Positions 12,501 through 24,019 of a stretch of DNA of 64,000 nt are shown in pieces. The notes beneath the pieces are model-generated. The model had not been told where the DNA came from. It saw only the letters and a list, made by a program, of their open reading frames with translations, and ran no database searches. A program made the translations under genes and the position numbers. Each line of letters opens with the position of its first letter. Positions within the stretch are counted from its first letter, which is position 1. The DNA is from Lepidonotus clava (Eukaryota > Annelida > Polychaeta > Phyllodocida > Polynoidae). Location of the stretch: the NCBI GenBank assembly GCA_936440205.1, contig OW387135.1, positions 23,972,792 to 24,036,791 of the forward strand, read 5' to 3'.

Positions 12501-15500
12501 ACAAGCTTCTATTTATGTGAAGATATACTATTTTTGATTAAATAGATTAAATTGGGTAAATATTTTCCGATTTATTCAATATTACAACTGCCACCCTAAT
12601 AACTAGTTCGTCCTCAGCAATAAATAGATCAACATTATATTATAATTTAACAAACACTGAGCGAAAAGTACCAGCAGAGAATATCTAATGATTTACAAAG
12701 TACACCTTTAATCTTGGGGATACCTTCCGACAGTGTTAAATAAGTTAAACCTCAGACTGATACGCACAGCGTGAATTACATCATCATGAGGGCAGACACT
12801 GGTTTGTCAACACGTATATATCTATCAGACTCTGGTTTTGAATCTTACCTAAAAAGACATTGTCAAACTATTTTAATGTTTTAATTTAAAAATCGAAATG
12901 AATTTTAATTCTGCCAGTACTAAGATAAGAAACTGATAGAAATATCTATCCCACTCTTGCTGCTGCCAACACGTGTTATTGTAGTAGGGATGTCCGTTTG
13001 TTTGGTCCCACCTGCAGGTCTCACCAAATCCAGCATCCTGGTTGTCCTTTCCACCCCATTAATTTAAGGCCCAGGACATCCCGACAGGACCTTATGGGTA
13101 TCCTGTGGACACCCTAGTCTAGAAATCATACCTCAATATCAAAGTTGAGGCAGCTAGACTCCCAAGTATATAACCAGGACAGCCGCGAGTCACTGTCTGG
13201 GCATAGTTAGGACACATTGTCATTTTAAAATTATTTGATCCCTGGACCTGTTTCAGTCCATGTTTCATAGTTTGGGCGATCTTGCATGAGAAAATATTTG
13301 TTAATCGTGTGGAGCAAGTCCTAGAAGTACTTTCCCTAAGATCCGCCTATGAGTAAAACCCCCCTATGAATACCCTTTAACCGCTTTCAAACCAATACCC
13401 TTTTACACATGTACCATCCCCAGCGAAAAACTGACTTGTTCTGACCAAAGTCCAAACTCTGTCAGAGGTTCGGTTCCAACTGCACATATGTATGCTACAT
13501 CATCAAGGAAGGTTTAAGCGTTGAAGCGCAATATTGCATGTGCTAGCTGCTGCGTGTGAGACAGAAGTGAAGTCTAAAAGTAGTGATCTATTAAACCCTT
13601 TAGACGGTAAGACCCCACAGGATTTCCATGGATTTTCCTCGAGAATTCCTTAAATTTCTTGTATAGCTGCTGCACGTGAGAGAGAAGTGAGGTGTGAAAG
13701 AACTAGAAGTGATCTACCTAATTCAGTAAGCAATAGAAAACAAGACGACCTTAATGATCTTCTCTTTCTGTTACTTTGCAAACGATGAATGGTCAGCGTT
13801 CCTGATATATTTAATTCTGGTGAATAAATCCTAGCCTGATACACCGATTTCTATTCTCAAATTAACTGAATAAGTGGAAAAACTCTATACTGCTACTACT
13901 GCTACAACTACTCTCTCCTCTTGCTGGAGCTTGCTGACAACATAGGCTGGTCGACCGGCTGGGTTTTCGTGCACTACAACTACCGGCCGGTATTAGGTGC
14001 CAGCCGTAACTACTTGAAAATGTGGCGATTCTGCTAAATCCTTGGGCCAATATTTTATTTTCACCAAACAGTCTATTGTTTCGATGGATAAATAAGAAAT
14101 AATGTATTTTAGTAAGCAAAGTGTATAATAGATGCATAACTTAGTGAATATTAACAATTACAGCACACCTAGATTGGGACTATTTTCAATGACATTATGG
14201 CCCTCTGGGTTGCAGGGCACTATTTTCTTGCAAGTGCCAATTCTGAACTTTAAGGTCTATTTATACTGAATTTAGATGACCTAAAATTCTACTTTTTGTT
14301 TATTTCATAGTAACATCCTAAGCATTTACCTCGCACAAGGAATAGGATGTGGAGTTCTTCTTAATATGTAAACCCCCAATGTAAACAAACCCTAAAAGTT
14401 ACGAACTAGAAATCTGAAGATTGTCGGCCAGAAACTGGCCGATGTTGCGTTGGTGGTTTTTAAATGTTATAAAAATTAAAAGGAACATGTCCCTAATTCT
14501 CCCCTCCCCCCCTCCCCCAGCAAGTTCAGGCATGCCAGTCATAAAGGGTCATTTCCGCGGAAAATCCGAAAATTAATTAAAAATGCATCTAAACCTTGTT
14601 TTCCCCGCCGACCCGGGCCCGGGCCGGTCACGGCTGATTGAGCGCACGGACGGTGGTATAGGAGGATTTCCTATTGGTCAATCATGTTGACCAATGAGTG
14701 TACAGCTGGCCCCAGCCCGGCAGCCAGCACCCCCTCCATCTACCCCCCTCCCCCCTCCAATTAAACAATTACACGGTCCACAACAATAGACCCACTTCAA
14801 AAACGGACCTATACCTTGGTTGCGTTGGTTACTTAATACCTATATGATCAATACTTATATGTACCAACGCAACAAAAATCGGCAAATCCAACAGGGCGGC
14901 GCCGGAAGTGTTTCCAAGCAACAGATTTCTCCCGACCTTGACCCCACACCGAATACTTGGCCTGACTCGCTGAGCAGGCCAAGCTTTGCCAGGCTAGCTG
15001 ACAACACTGGACACTCTCAGTGAATGTTACAGTGCTTTGACATTTTCCTAGAAAATTTAAATTATTCAAAATCTCATAGATACAAAGAAATTTACCAATT
15101 GAAATTTTCTAAGGAGCCTTTTCATCACTGACCTAATTTTGTAGCAATAAAATTATTATAACTATATGCACAGCAGTACAAAACTGACTTTAACTGGGAC
15201 CAAGGAATCCCCTGAGTCAGAATGACTGAGGCTGAGACCAACAAGTCACTGACTTGTTTGTCTTGTCTAATTCGAGTCACTTTCATTTTAATGAGTGAGT
15301 GTGTGAGTGAGTGAGTGTTGAGTGTTTTACGCCGTACCGACACCCAGGGTCATTTTCACGGCAAAAACCAGTTGGGTCGAATTCTGTCTTTGGTTATAGT
15401 AATTAGTATCTATGAGATGAAGGTGACAGGGCGGGCAAACAGAAGGGGATCAAAACCTAGCAATCATTTTTGCTGTATCTCATACCGGGCCTTAGTGAAC

Positions 15501-16411
15501 CGAGCACTAACCGGGAATTGAACCCAAAGAACCACTTGGTCAGTGCTGGGTCCCCCCTATCGTTGCCTTCTACAATCAGCAGGGAGCTACTGGGGGGCCT
15601 ACTCTTACCCGGACCCCAACGGAGTTTCATTTTAATGATGTTTTTCCTGATTCTAACTTAGTGATAACGTTAGTGATAAACCTCGATCGTCTAGACTTAT
15701 AACTTAAAGTTATATCCATGTCTTAGAAGTAACTAACGTTAGTCTAGCCTCAGAGTCTAGACTAGGGTAGGGACAATATGGCGCACTTCAAAGAAGGCAT
15801 GTCAATTTTCTGAAGATAGAAAAGGACAGGGTCTACAAGGTCAACTTATTGAACTAAAATGTGAGAGAATTCTCTTGAAATATATGCCTAACGCCCTTTT
15901 ACTGTAACAGATAAGTTGTAATCGGGCTGTCAATATGAACCAAAACCAGACCCGTGTCAGATGCTGTGTCACGGAGTCAAGCCTCAAGGCAGTGACAATC
16001 GGGCTTCCCTTTTTGTCACTTTTGTCCGCTAAAAGGAACTTAACTTTGTAATTCCTCAGCTTCTGCTAGGATACAGAAATAAACGTTCGTTTCCCTAGTC
16101 AAAATATATTTACTTATCAGGTCCATGGGACAAAGTGACATTCACATACATTGTCATTGGTCGCCTTGAGGATTTGTCAAGTGAAGGCGCATGCCGTGCC
16201 CATGAACACAAGGAAACGCCGGTTCGCGACCACACACATACTCATAGTTTTTCTGATGTAACTACGTGACATTTAGCTTTTTAGACAAGTCACATCACTG
16301 AACACATCTGTATATTTTATGTTCAGTAGTTCTTTAGCTGCTCTTGTGCTAATCCGAAGCTACATTTCATGAAAACCTTACCTCTCTGGTATCGTTCTCT
16401 TCCGAAGCCAT
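9592..16411 (-). CDS. EIF4E: Eukaryotic translation initiation factor 4E (cap-binding protein), complete, 7 coding exons
   Basis: Binds the mRNA 5' cap in eIF4F in the cytoplasm and recruits eIF4G. Coding exons, minus strand: 16382-16411, 11883-12061, 11422-11485, 10868-10981, 10400-10539, 10083-10137, 9592-9651 (stop TAA). They total 642 nt and 213 aa, close to the 217 aa of the human protein. All introns are GT-AG and phases close exactly. Known landmarks are present: KHPLQNRWALWFFKNDKSK, cap-sandwich Trp52 and Trp98 with Glu99 (human W56, W102, E103), Trp69 (human W73, eIF4G contact), the cap-phosphate region VNIRNKGDK from 150, and Ser205 in AKSGSTTKNRF (human S209, the MNK site). The N-terminus (MASEENDTRE then a Gly/Glu-rich stretch) is lineage-specific. 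ATG 16411 was chosen because exon 1 is exactly ten codons, in phase with exon 2. Intron 1 (about 4.3 kb) collects repeats. Confidence 0.97.
10290..10334. repeat. Perfect 20-bp inverted repeat with 5-nt loop in EIF4E intron 5
   Basis: AAAAAGTGATGTGCAACATT at 10290-10309 and its exact complement at 10315-10334 flank the loop GATTT. The arms stop matching just outside, so the stem is 20 bp. It sits in the intron between exons 5 and 6 and is transcribed with the gene. It may be the tip of a fold-back element; the stem is short for a microRNA precursor. Confidence 0.85.
13015..13244. mobile_element. Diverged hAT-like MITE in EIF4E intron 1
   Basis: It starts CAGGTCTCACCAAATCCAGC and ends ATTTGATCCCTG, and shares CCAGCRTCCTGG, CCTGTGGACACCCTAG, CAATATCAA and GCGAGTCAC(T/A)GTCTGG with the better preserved copy at 29179-29399. 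The inverted ends have decayed, so it is older than that copy. It is non-coding. Confidence 0.75.
13544..13720. repeat. Local degenerate duplication in EIF4E intron 1
   Basis: A block AGCTGCTGCGTGTGAGACAG, continuing AAGTGAAGTCTAAAAGTAGTG, at about 13544 is repeated about 118 bp later (from about 13662) as AGCTGCTGCACGTGAGAGAG with a matching continuation. No coding content is seen. Confidence 0.6.
14420..14890. repeat. Inverted-repeat block with GC-rich interior in EIF4E intron 1
   Basis: CCGATGTTGCGTTGGT near 14439 is mirrored by ACCAACGCAACAAAAATCGG near 14863, which would make a fold-back element of about 440 bp; a second 10-bp pair TTGCGTTGGT/ACCAACGCAA lies at 14820-14829 and 14863-14872. 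The interior holds a CCCGGGCCCGGGCC patch at about 14611 and a CCAAT-box palindrome, ATTGGTCA/TGACCAAT, at 14673-14695. Either a GC-rich mobile element or an internal promoter-like island; I cannot decide between them. Confidence 0.4.
15295..15624 (+). mobile_element. SINE of gastropod type, with 14-bp target-site duplication
   Basis: It opens with a GTGAGTGAGTG run and TTTTACGCCGTACCGACA, carries GATGAAGGTGACAGG and CACTTGGTCAGTGCT, and ends near CCGGACCCCAACGGAG. The 14-bp direct repeat TTTCATTTTAATGA flanks it exactly (15281-15294 and 15625-15638), as expected for LINE-driven insertion. Length is 330 bp. The second copy at 29647-29977 is 331 bp. Confidence 0.9.
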
Positions 16412-16447
16412 GTTTGCAAAATCCAATATGGAGGTGATCATGTGGTA

Positions 16448-16453
16448 CACGTG
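16448..16453. promoter_or_regulatory. E-box CACGTG just upstream of the EIF4E start codon
   Basis: A perfect CACGTG lies 37 bp upstream of the EIF4E ATG, inside TTCCACGTGTACC on the minus strand. In human EIF4E, CACGTG E-boxes near the promoter bind Myc/Max. The same use here is inference; the site may fall in the 5' UTR if transcription starts further up. Confidence 0.45.
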
Positions 16454-19400
16454 GAAACGAGGCTGGCCGCCCTCCTTTGACACAATTCTTCCTTCACTCT
16501 ATTCCATGACCCAATTGCAGCAGAAACACCTCCATGTTTGGTCCTACAGAGCCACTTCTGGTTTTCAATTATCTTTACTTGACTGTTGATTAACTATATT
16601 AACAATCGCATGATGTAGACCAATTTTTATGTTAGGAAAAAGGAGAAAGTTGAAGTGAAGTATGATTCAACCTTGATAACTCAAGCCGGCCACTTCCTCC
16701 CAATCCACCACAGCTGTCAGTGCAGTCTGCAGATGGTCTCTTTCCGCCTGTAGACGTATCAGATAGATCATCTTATCTTGCTGTTATTATTAGGCCTGTA
16801 TGGGACAAAAAGGATAAGGACCTGCTATCTAAACGATTAAATTCTAGGTACTTTTTTCATATAAAGATATTTTTGCTAATTAAATCTTTCTTTTTGTGTT
16901 AAACTGTTTGTGTGTCTAGATCTAAATGTAAAAAAAAAATTAAAAAATTAAAATCTTTAATAAAATCCCACAAGGGAGACTCGTCAAGTTGACATTCATG
17001 AGCATCTCCAATTGTAAGAAATACATCAATTATAGGTCCAAGAGTGATAAACCTGGCCTGATATATACAATTCAATGGCCCCCTGTCACTAGGTTAGATT
17101 GATTGGGCATTGTAGGGGGGGGGGGGGGGGGGCGCCCCCTTTCATTTTTCAAAATGTTATATTTTTTAATGTAAAATCCCCACTCTCTTCCCATTTCTTT
17201 CAGAAGAACGGCTTTAGGGAATATAGTTTCTTTTGTAATTTAACAGAATTTAATGCAACTCTGCATATATTGGAGTTTCAATACCACACTCATGTTCAAA
17301 ATGTGGTAGACATTATCATAAATCAGAAAATTGTCTGTTCGCTCACTTGCAATAATCATTTCTTGGTGATAAATCTAAAAAAAATAATTGCTAATAATTA
17401 TAGTAAATACAATTTCCGAAAATTAAGACAAGCCTGTATGTTTAAGGCGCCACCTGTACACACATATGAAAAACATTTTCAAATACAACTAGGCCTATAC
17501 TTAATGTGGAGAGGCGGTCGGGGGTATATTCGAAAGGGTCTTTTCAACTTAGTGGGACCGATCAAGAAACTTTAGAAGGGACTCAATTTTGCGGAATTTC
17601 CACCACAAATTTATTGGAAAAACTGTAATGCAAATGTGACCAAAAAGAATAGGGTGTTGCTATCTGAGCGCAATCTCCGCCCCCTGCCCTTGCCCTTCTT
17701 TAAAAAATGCACAATTATTAGTTGTGTGAAATCATATGTATCTTTAGGCTACAAGAGGAACAGAGAAATAGGAGTCAATTCTATATTTCAGTGATTATCA
17801 ACCGTTAGGTAAATTATATGTAAATTTGATAGGTCACACATAAATCTCTGTATTTTTGTACGTTGTTGATCTTCGTATCATTGACTTCTAAAATTAGGAA
17901 GTAAATTCGTCAAACAGAAAACTGAGAGAAGACTCAATAACTGAAACATTCCACAACTATAAGGGTACATATTAATACGTTTAATACAAGTTTATTGCAT
18001 TTTACAACCACAAATAAAACTTAAAACCTAATTAATATTTCCTTTTATTTCGCTCCAGTCTCTATGTTATTTTGAGGCGAAATGACATTTCGGCGAAATT
18101 CTGGAATATAGACTTTTTTCGCTGGTTAGCAGCATACATGAAGGAAAGACATAGGTTCAAAGCACTGCACGCCGGGAACCAGCAAAGTTTTAAAATATTT
18201 GTGATTTTTGAAGCTGTCCGGCCATTTTTCTCAAAATTCACAAAAGACAGGGACATATAACTTTGATTATATGATGCCAAATATATCAGGGAAGAATAGT
18301 TCATTCGGTTTTTTCATGTTTTCTTCAATATTTTTGCATGATTTCATTTTTATCTGTAGCACCTGCATGGCAAGAAAGCAAAACGGCAGACAGAAATACC
18401 GCCAGTGTAAAAGTAGGTCTCACGGCCTGATTGACACTTAGACCCCGTCACTTAGGCCCACTGCTCTCAGGGGAGGTGTTAAAGCACAGGCCGTCAGTTT
18501 TCACGGCCCTAGGTCCGCAAATTTAGATCTACTGTTAATTACTTAGGCGGAAACTGTTGACGAAAATAAAAGATTTAAATGTTTAAATCGTTTCCGCCTC
18601 AGTTTTAGAGCCACCTCGCACTTCGAGCAGAGGGGAGGTGGACAGCATATAACCAGCGAACAATATATGATTTAAAGGCTAGCTCACCGAAACCAGCGAG
18701 TTGTGGAAAAGCAGGTGGACAGATGTCCACCAAAAACATGTCCACCAGTTTGCAAAATGTGAATATCTCATAGATTAAACACTAATAAATTCTAATTTTT
18801 GGTCCAATATTAAGAAAACATGTTATACTTTGCCTGAACAATGTCAAATATTGACATACCTAGTGAAATCATGGTGAAATCATGGTTAGAAGTTTGGTTT
18901 CGGACTGCCGTCCGTGGTGGACATAGCGGGCCGGGAGGCTGACACTGTCACCAGCCAGGGCCAGGGCTGGGGCCCAGGTGAAGAACCACCCAAAATACTG
19001 TCGTGCCCCCCTGGCGGATTTACTTAATTTCAGGATTCAAGAGGTATTTAGTATGATTTTAGGGGTATCAGAGATCATCCAGGGCAAATTTGGGGGCTTG
19101 ACATGCTGTATTTCTCGAGATATTTCGGTGAATACTCTTGAGAACTTCCGATCGTCCCGCCAAATCCCCTATTTTCGCCCATGCCTGACGGCACGAAACC
19201 ACACTACCAATAGCGTCTGCTTGCTATAGTATCGTTGATTGGATGTCCCGATTTTTGGTGAGTTTAAAATGGGAGGTATGAAATTTACTAATGTATAGAT
19301 CTAGGCCTATATCTGTTCTGAGACCTCTCATGCTCCTACTTATCGTATGGTTTGGTCATTTTAGGCCTGGACACTTTGGAATAATATTTTACAGATGTCC

Positions 19401-22400
19401 TTGATTCGGATAGGCACTAGGCCTATCATGTGTGCTCCGAATTTTTTTTTTTTAGGCCTTATACGGCTTATACCAGCCTATCAAAATATATAAAATACAG
19501 GAAACTATATGATTTGATAAGTCTCATGCTCCTATACATATCCGGTGATATTGTAGATCTATGGTTTGATCATTTTAGGCCTAGACATGTTTGCAATTTG
19601 AATATATTCAGACCATGTCTCACAGGTTAAAGATTAAAAATGATTTAAAGATTAAATGATTTGTGAATTCGTCACTATAGTGGACTATAGTGTCACTTTT
19701 TCAGACCTACCATCAAAATATTAGATCTGATTTGAAATTTAATATATCTAGATCTAGGCCTAAGTCGCTGTCAGTGTCTGAATCATTACCATCTCAATGT
19801 TGAAACATAGGCGTCACACTTGATCGGTTATTTTCATGAAAAATACTTTGAAAATCTTCTTTAAACTCAAAAATTCATCGATATCAGGCTTATCATATCT
19901 GATTTAAACTTTCAAAAATATTTAAATGTTATTGGCTTTTGACTCAAATAAAACACAGAAATTAAATATACTCAAATATATCACAAATATACTCTTTCCA
20001 GCCCAGGATCCACCCTCTTGTTCAGATTTCCTTTGGGAATTTTCACCTGCACACCAAAATTTTATTTAGGCCTTTTCAAGCCTATTAAAATGAAAGAGAT
20101 ACAGAAATCTATGATGTTGATCATTATTATTTGTAAATCTGTGACTAGAACCACTAGAGAGTCATCAGGCTTGCCAAACTTTTTTTGTAGACTGGACACT
20201 AGACCGGTATGTAGTGCCAGTATAATGAGTTCACACCCACCACACATCTAGAATTATTCATATTTAGAGAAAAAAGATAGATTCTTGGTTTGAAATATTG
20301 ACAAATACTATTTCGCCTCTCATGGAAGCTCTGCTCCAGATGTGACATTATGACTAGTCTTACATTCCTCGGGGAAATACAAAACAAAATTCTACATTCT
20401 GTTTTAAACAATTAAACGATAAATGTAACAAATTATTGCAACTTTAAAAGTAAAATACAACTGTTTTAATTTACTTAAATCTTGAGTTGACGGGAAAATG
20501 TGTGGATTCTCGGCTTTGGTGATAATACTGCTGCTAACAATAGCATTTATATTAAGATACTGTAATTACTGGACAATAGTGGGTTATGTCTTAACTCTTT
20601 ATTTGATTTCATTGAACTGACAAAACTGGTACGTGGACAAATTTTATCCAACCTTCATCCGACGTCACGTGCAACCAGACAATGGTATCCATGGTAACGG
20701 GAACATTGCTGAGATTATCATAAGGGCATCAAATGAAACATCTATACAAAAGCTAACATCTTATGTTGAAGGTTACAATGAACATGTCCATGCATTACAA
20801 CATGTAGCAACAGTCTGACACACAACATCCATGTCCAGATCAAAACACTCGAAGCTGATGATTGGGGGGGTGATGCGGACTATGTACAAAATATACAGTC
20901 TTATTTATATGAGCGCTGCTCTAGAGGCAGCCACATGTGGGTGCTGTTGAGGATTTGGCTACCAAGGCTTTGTCCCCCTGCTATTTACAATTAGACATCA
21001 TTCTTCATATTACCTTCTTAGCACATTTTCTTTTCTCACTGTATGTTTTAAATGAAACCTTGTCTGATTACTCATTATGCACGTCTACATAGTACGACGA
21101 GTTCGACATTCGGTACATGTGTACCTAATTGTGTCGGACTCCATACCTACTCACACTCAATCACTCCTACACATGGCATTGATAAGGTCGGAAACTATTT
21201 TTCTTATAGATAATGGAAAAAGAAAATATTTGGTGAAATCTTTGGAGAATATCTTATTTAACACCTCATGCAAATAGTATACCGCATTTAAATAAGTCTG
21301 TAAAAATAAATTCGACGAAATGTGAAAATAAAACAAAGTTAAAAATGTTTTCCTTCAGTTAAATCGTAGTTATTGACGACCAACTGACAAATGCAATCAT
21401 TTCGTATACTTTTTAAGTGTCGACCAAGGAAGGACTCGATGACATTCTTGTTGTTATCTGGTAGTAAAACAACTTTACTACAGGAAAAACTTGCCTTTTC
21501 ACAATTCACACATGTTCAATGCTGTGTACGAATGTGTAGATAAACAAGCATGTGTTAACAACACCAAATTCACACGAAGGGAAACGTCACTTTTCTATCA
21601 ACCTCCAAAGCCATACAGTTCCTGTACAGAAGCAAAAAAGAAAATTCAATTGTTTGGCTAGGCCACGAACTTGTTATCAAAATGCTCAGACTTTTCAATT
21701 TTCTGTTTGTTGTAAAATCCGTTGTCATGCTAGTTTCCTACTTACTGAAACAGTTTATGAGAATTCACACTGACGCACTAGGTATCTTTGCAACCTCTCA
21801 CGATCACTCTCGCACTTGCACACACGCGAATACATTTTGGATACATTTTCTGATCATCTTTCATGTAGACATTAAGACACACACCAGAAGCTCTTTCATC
21901 CTGCTGACTTTCATTATTCGGACTGAAGTATATATAAACATCCGCAGCACACACTCTATCTAAAGCGCACCCCTTTAGACATCATTAATGGTAACCCTAC
22001 TTCTACTCTTCCCTGCTTATTTGCTAAATCATTGGACAGGCGTTCTTTAGGACAGCTAATAAACACGGAACTATTTACAAAATCAACATCGCAGTTTCAT
22101 TGAATAGACATGGGGAGAATCCCTTAAGATAGGTATTTTTCCACACAAGAAATATATATCAATTATATGAATACGTTGCTAGGCAACTTATCTCTTCCAT
22201 AAACAGAGTTCTATCTATACTTAATCTGCATCACCTGAATTTTAGTTGAGAGATTTACCGTTTAACACAAATTCTTCGTTTTCTTTTTTTACGTCAAATT
22301 ATATTGCAGAATGCAGACACGTTCTCATTTCCTTCTACCTGTTAGCCGGTGCTTTCCAAAAGTTAAAACACATGGCACTTGAAGGGGACTTAATTAAGGG

Positions 22401-24019
22401 TCAGAGTAGAGCAAGGGTTACAATCTTCAACACAAGCCTCTCTCGCACAAACACCACGGAGCACTTGACCAATCTTTTCAGACCATTTCGAGCTTGAGTC
22501 TGTCACTCTAGAAACATCGTGTCAAAAGATTATTTGTCCGTATATATAATCAATTATCAATTTTGTGTTCCATGCAGTCGGGTTAAAAACGTTTAGCACT
22601 TTTGGTGGTATTGTACACGAACAATTCGAAGTATATCATATCATAGGAGTCCACACTGTCAGTGTGGTGTCACTGGCTGTAGTCAGTATATAACCGTTGT
22701 GTGCCCGTGTCACCGACCGCCGATATAAACTGGAATGAAGGGTAGACAGGAGACGGCTCGACAATTCATCTACCACTCTTCACTACAATACCAAGCGACG
22801 CCAATACTGGTTGCGTACCAATCGGCGTCCATAGAAAAATGACAATATGCTCCACCTGTGGGCACCATTTACGTATCCTTCTTTTTTTTTTCTTTTTCCC
22901 CCTTTTAACCTTGTCACTTTTTTGTATATACATTTTTTCCCCTTTGTTTTTTTTTCTCTGTTATACCACGGACCTGTCTGAATTGGAGCTATTCACAAAT
23001 TTGGTCAAATTGTTCTATCAGACGAACAGATCCTCCCTCTCGGATGTGTTTGAAGGCATGTTACGGTCTCCTGTACCACACAATGATTAGTACCAAATCG
23101 ACTTTTCTCTGCTTCGTGTGCAACCTAAGTAGCAAGCCAACCAGGGCTTTTTTTAGAAGCACACCACGTCAACTGCAGTAGTCCTATACACAAATGCTTG
23201 AGCTGGCAATACACACACAAAAGTGTACAATCAGGACCCGATAACAAAACCAATGTGCGCCCTCGTAGTTATTAATATACACACCAAGAGAGGACTATCG
23301 ATAGGCCCTCAGCACAATATGAAAACATATCTAAAATATAGAGTTCTGTACAGAAATCTAGTCAGTCATATCATCTGTGTAGTATGATCCTCCAATGCAG
23401 TGGGGCCCCTACGTGTGAAAAGGTCACCGTGTTCCTCTCCAAGGCAGGCGCTAGTTTCACATTATCATATCATAGGAGACAAAAAGTAAACCCCTGCCCT
23501 TGCTAGAACAAGTTTTCTTGCAGAACCTTTGACTAGGACTTTTTGACTTGTCTACAGCTCGTGTTATTATATCTTCAGTGGATAATAAGATGACGTTTGG
23601 CAACTCCTGCATGGGGTAGAAGGGGAAGGCACCTGGGCCTCAGTTCATTTCTCGATTCTCACGTATTCCGCTGACTGCTCAAAAGGTCAAACAAGACGGC
23701 GTAGTCCTCCCACGGTCTGTGCGGTCTACGACAAGGCCGGCTGTTTTTTTTTTTTTTAAACGCTCTACAGAAGCCCCTTGTTAAGACTCCACCGTGATCA
23801 TTAGTGGTGGTCTGCTTGAGGGCTTATCACATAACAGGGCACCATACAAATATACAATTTGCCGGTCCATAGTAGTTCAGTGCACCATCCCTGTTTCACG
23901 ATGCCTGTGGACATGGATCACTCCCCGAGCCGGGGAGCATTGTTGTTCGCATCCTTATCATCGACGAACTGTACGTAGGATATATTTACACACATATGCG
24001 CCCAGAGGGAATGGGGCGA
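16454..24019. other. Intergenic plus likely long 3' UTR of the casein kinase gene
   Basis: No firm gene is visible. Contents: an 18-base G run at 17115-17132; a hairpin at 18545-18599 (AGGCGGAAAC/GTTTCCGCCT around GATTTAAA/TTTAAATC); and a duplicated passage, CTCATGCTCCTA ... ATTTTAGGCCT, at about 19330 and 19530. A moderately GC-rich tract at 22.6-24.0 kb next to the stop may be 3' UTR. The longest frame (158 codons from 17099) starts in the G run, is Phe/Asn/Ile-rich and shows no domain. Confidence 0.5.

Noticed and set aside
15500-15560. tRNA-like B box (GGTTCAATTCC on the minus strand) in the SINE
   Set aside because: The nearest A-box-like string is only about 8 bp away, far too close for a tRNA promoter, so a tRNA gene or tRNA-derived head is not supported.
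17099-17575. 158-codon plus-strand frame
   Set aside because: It starts in an 18-base G run; it is Phe/Asn/Ile-rich like translated AT-rich DNA, with no domain, splice support or conserved motif.
20633-20818. 61-codon plus-strand frame MDKFYPTFIRRHV...
   Set aside because: Short, no GC rise, no splice sites or family likeness.
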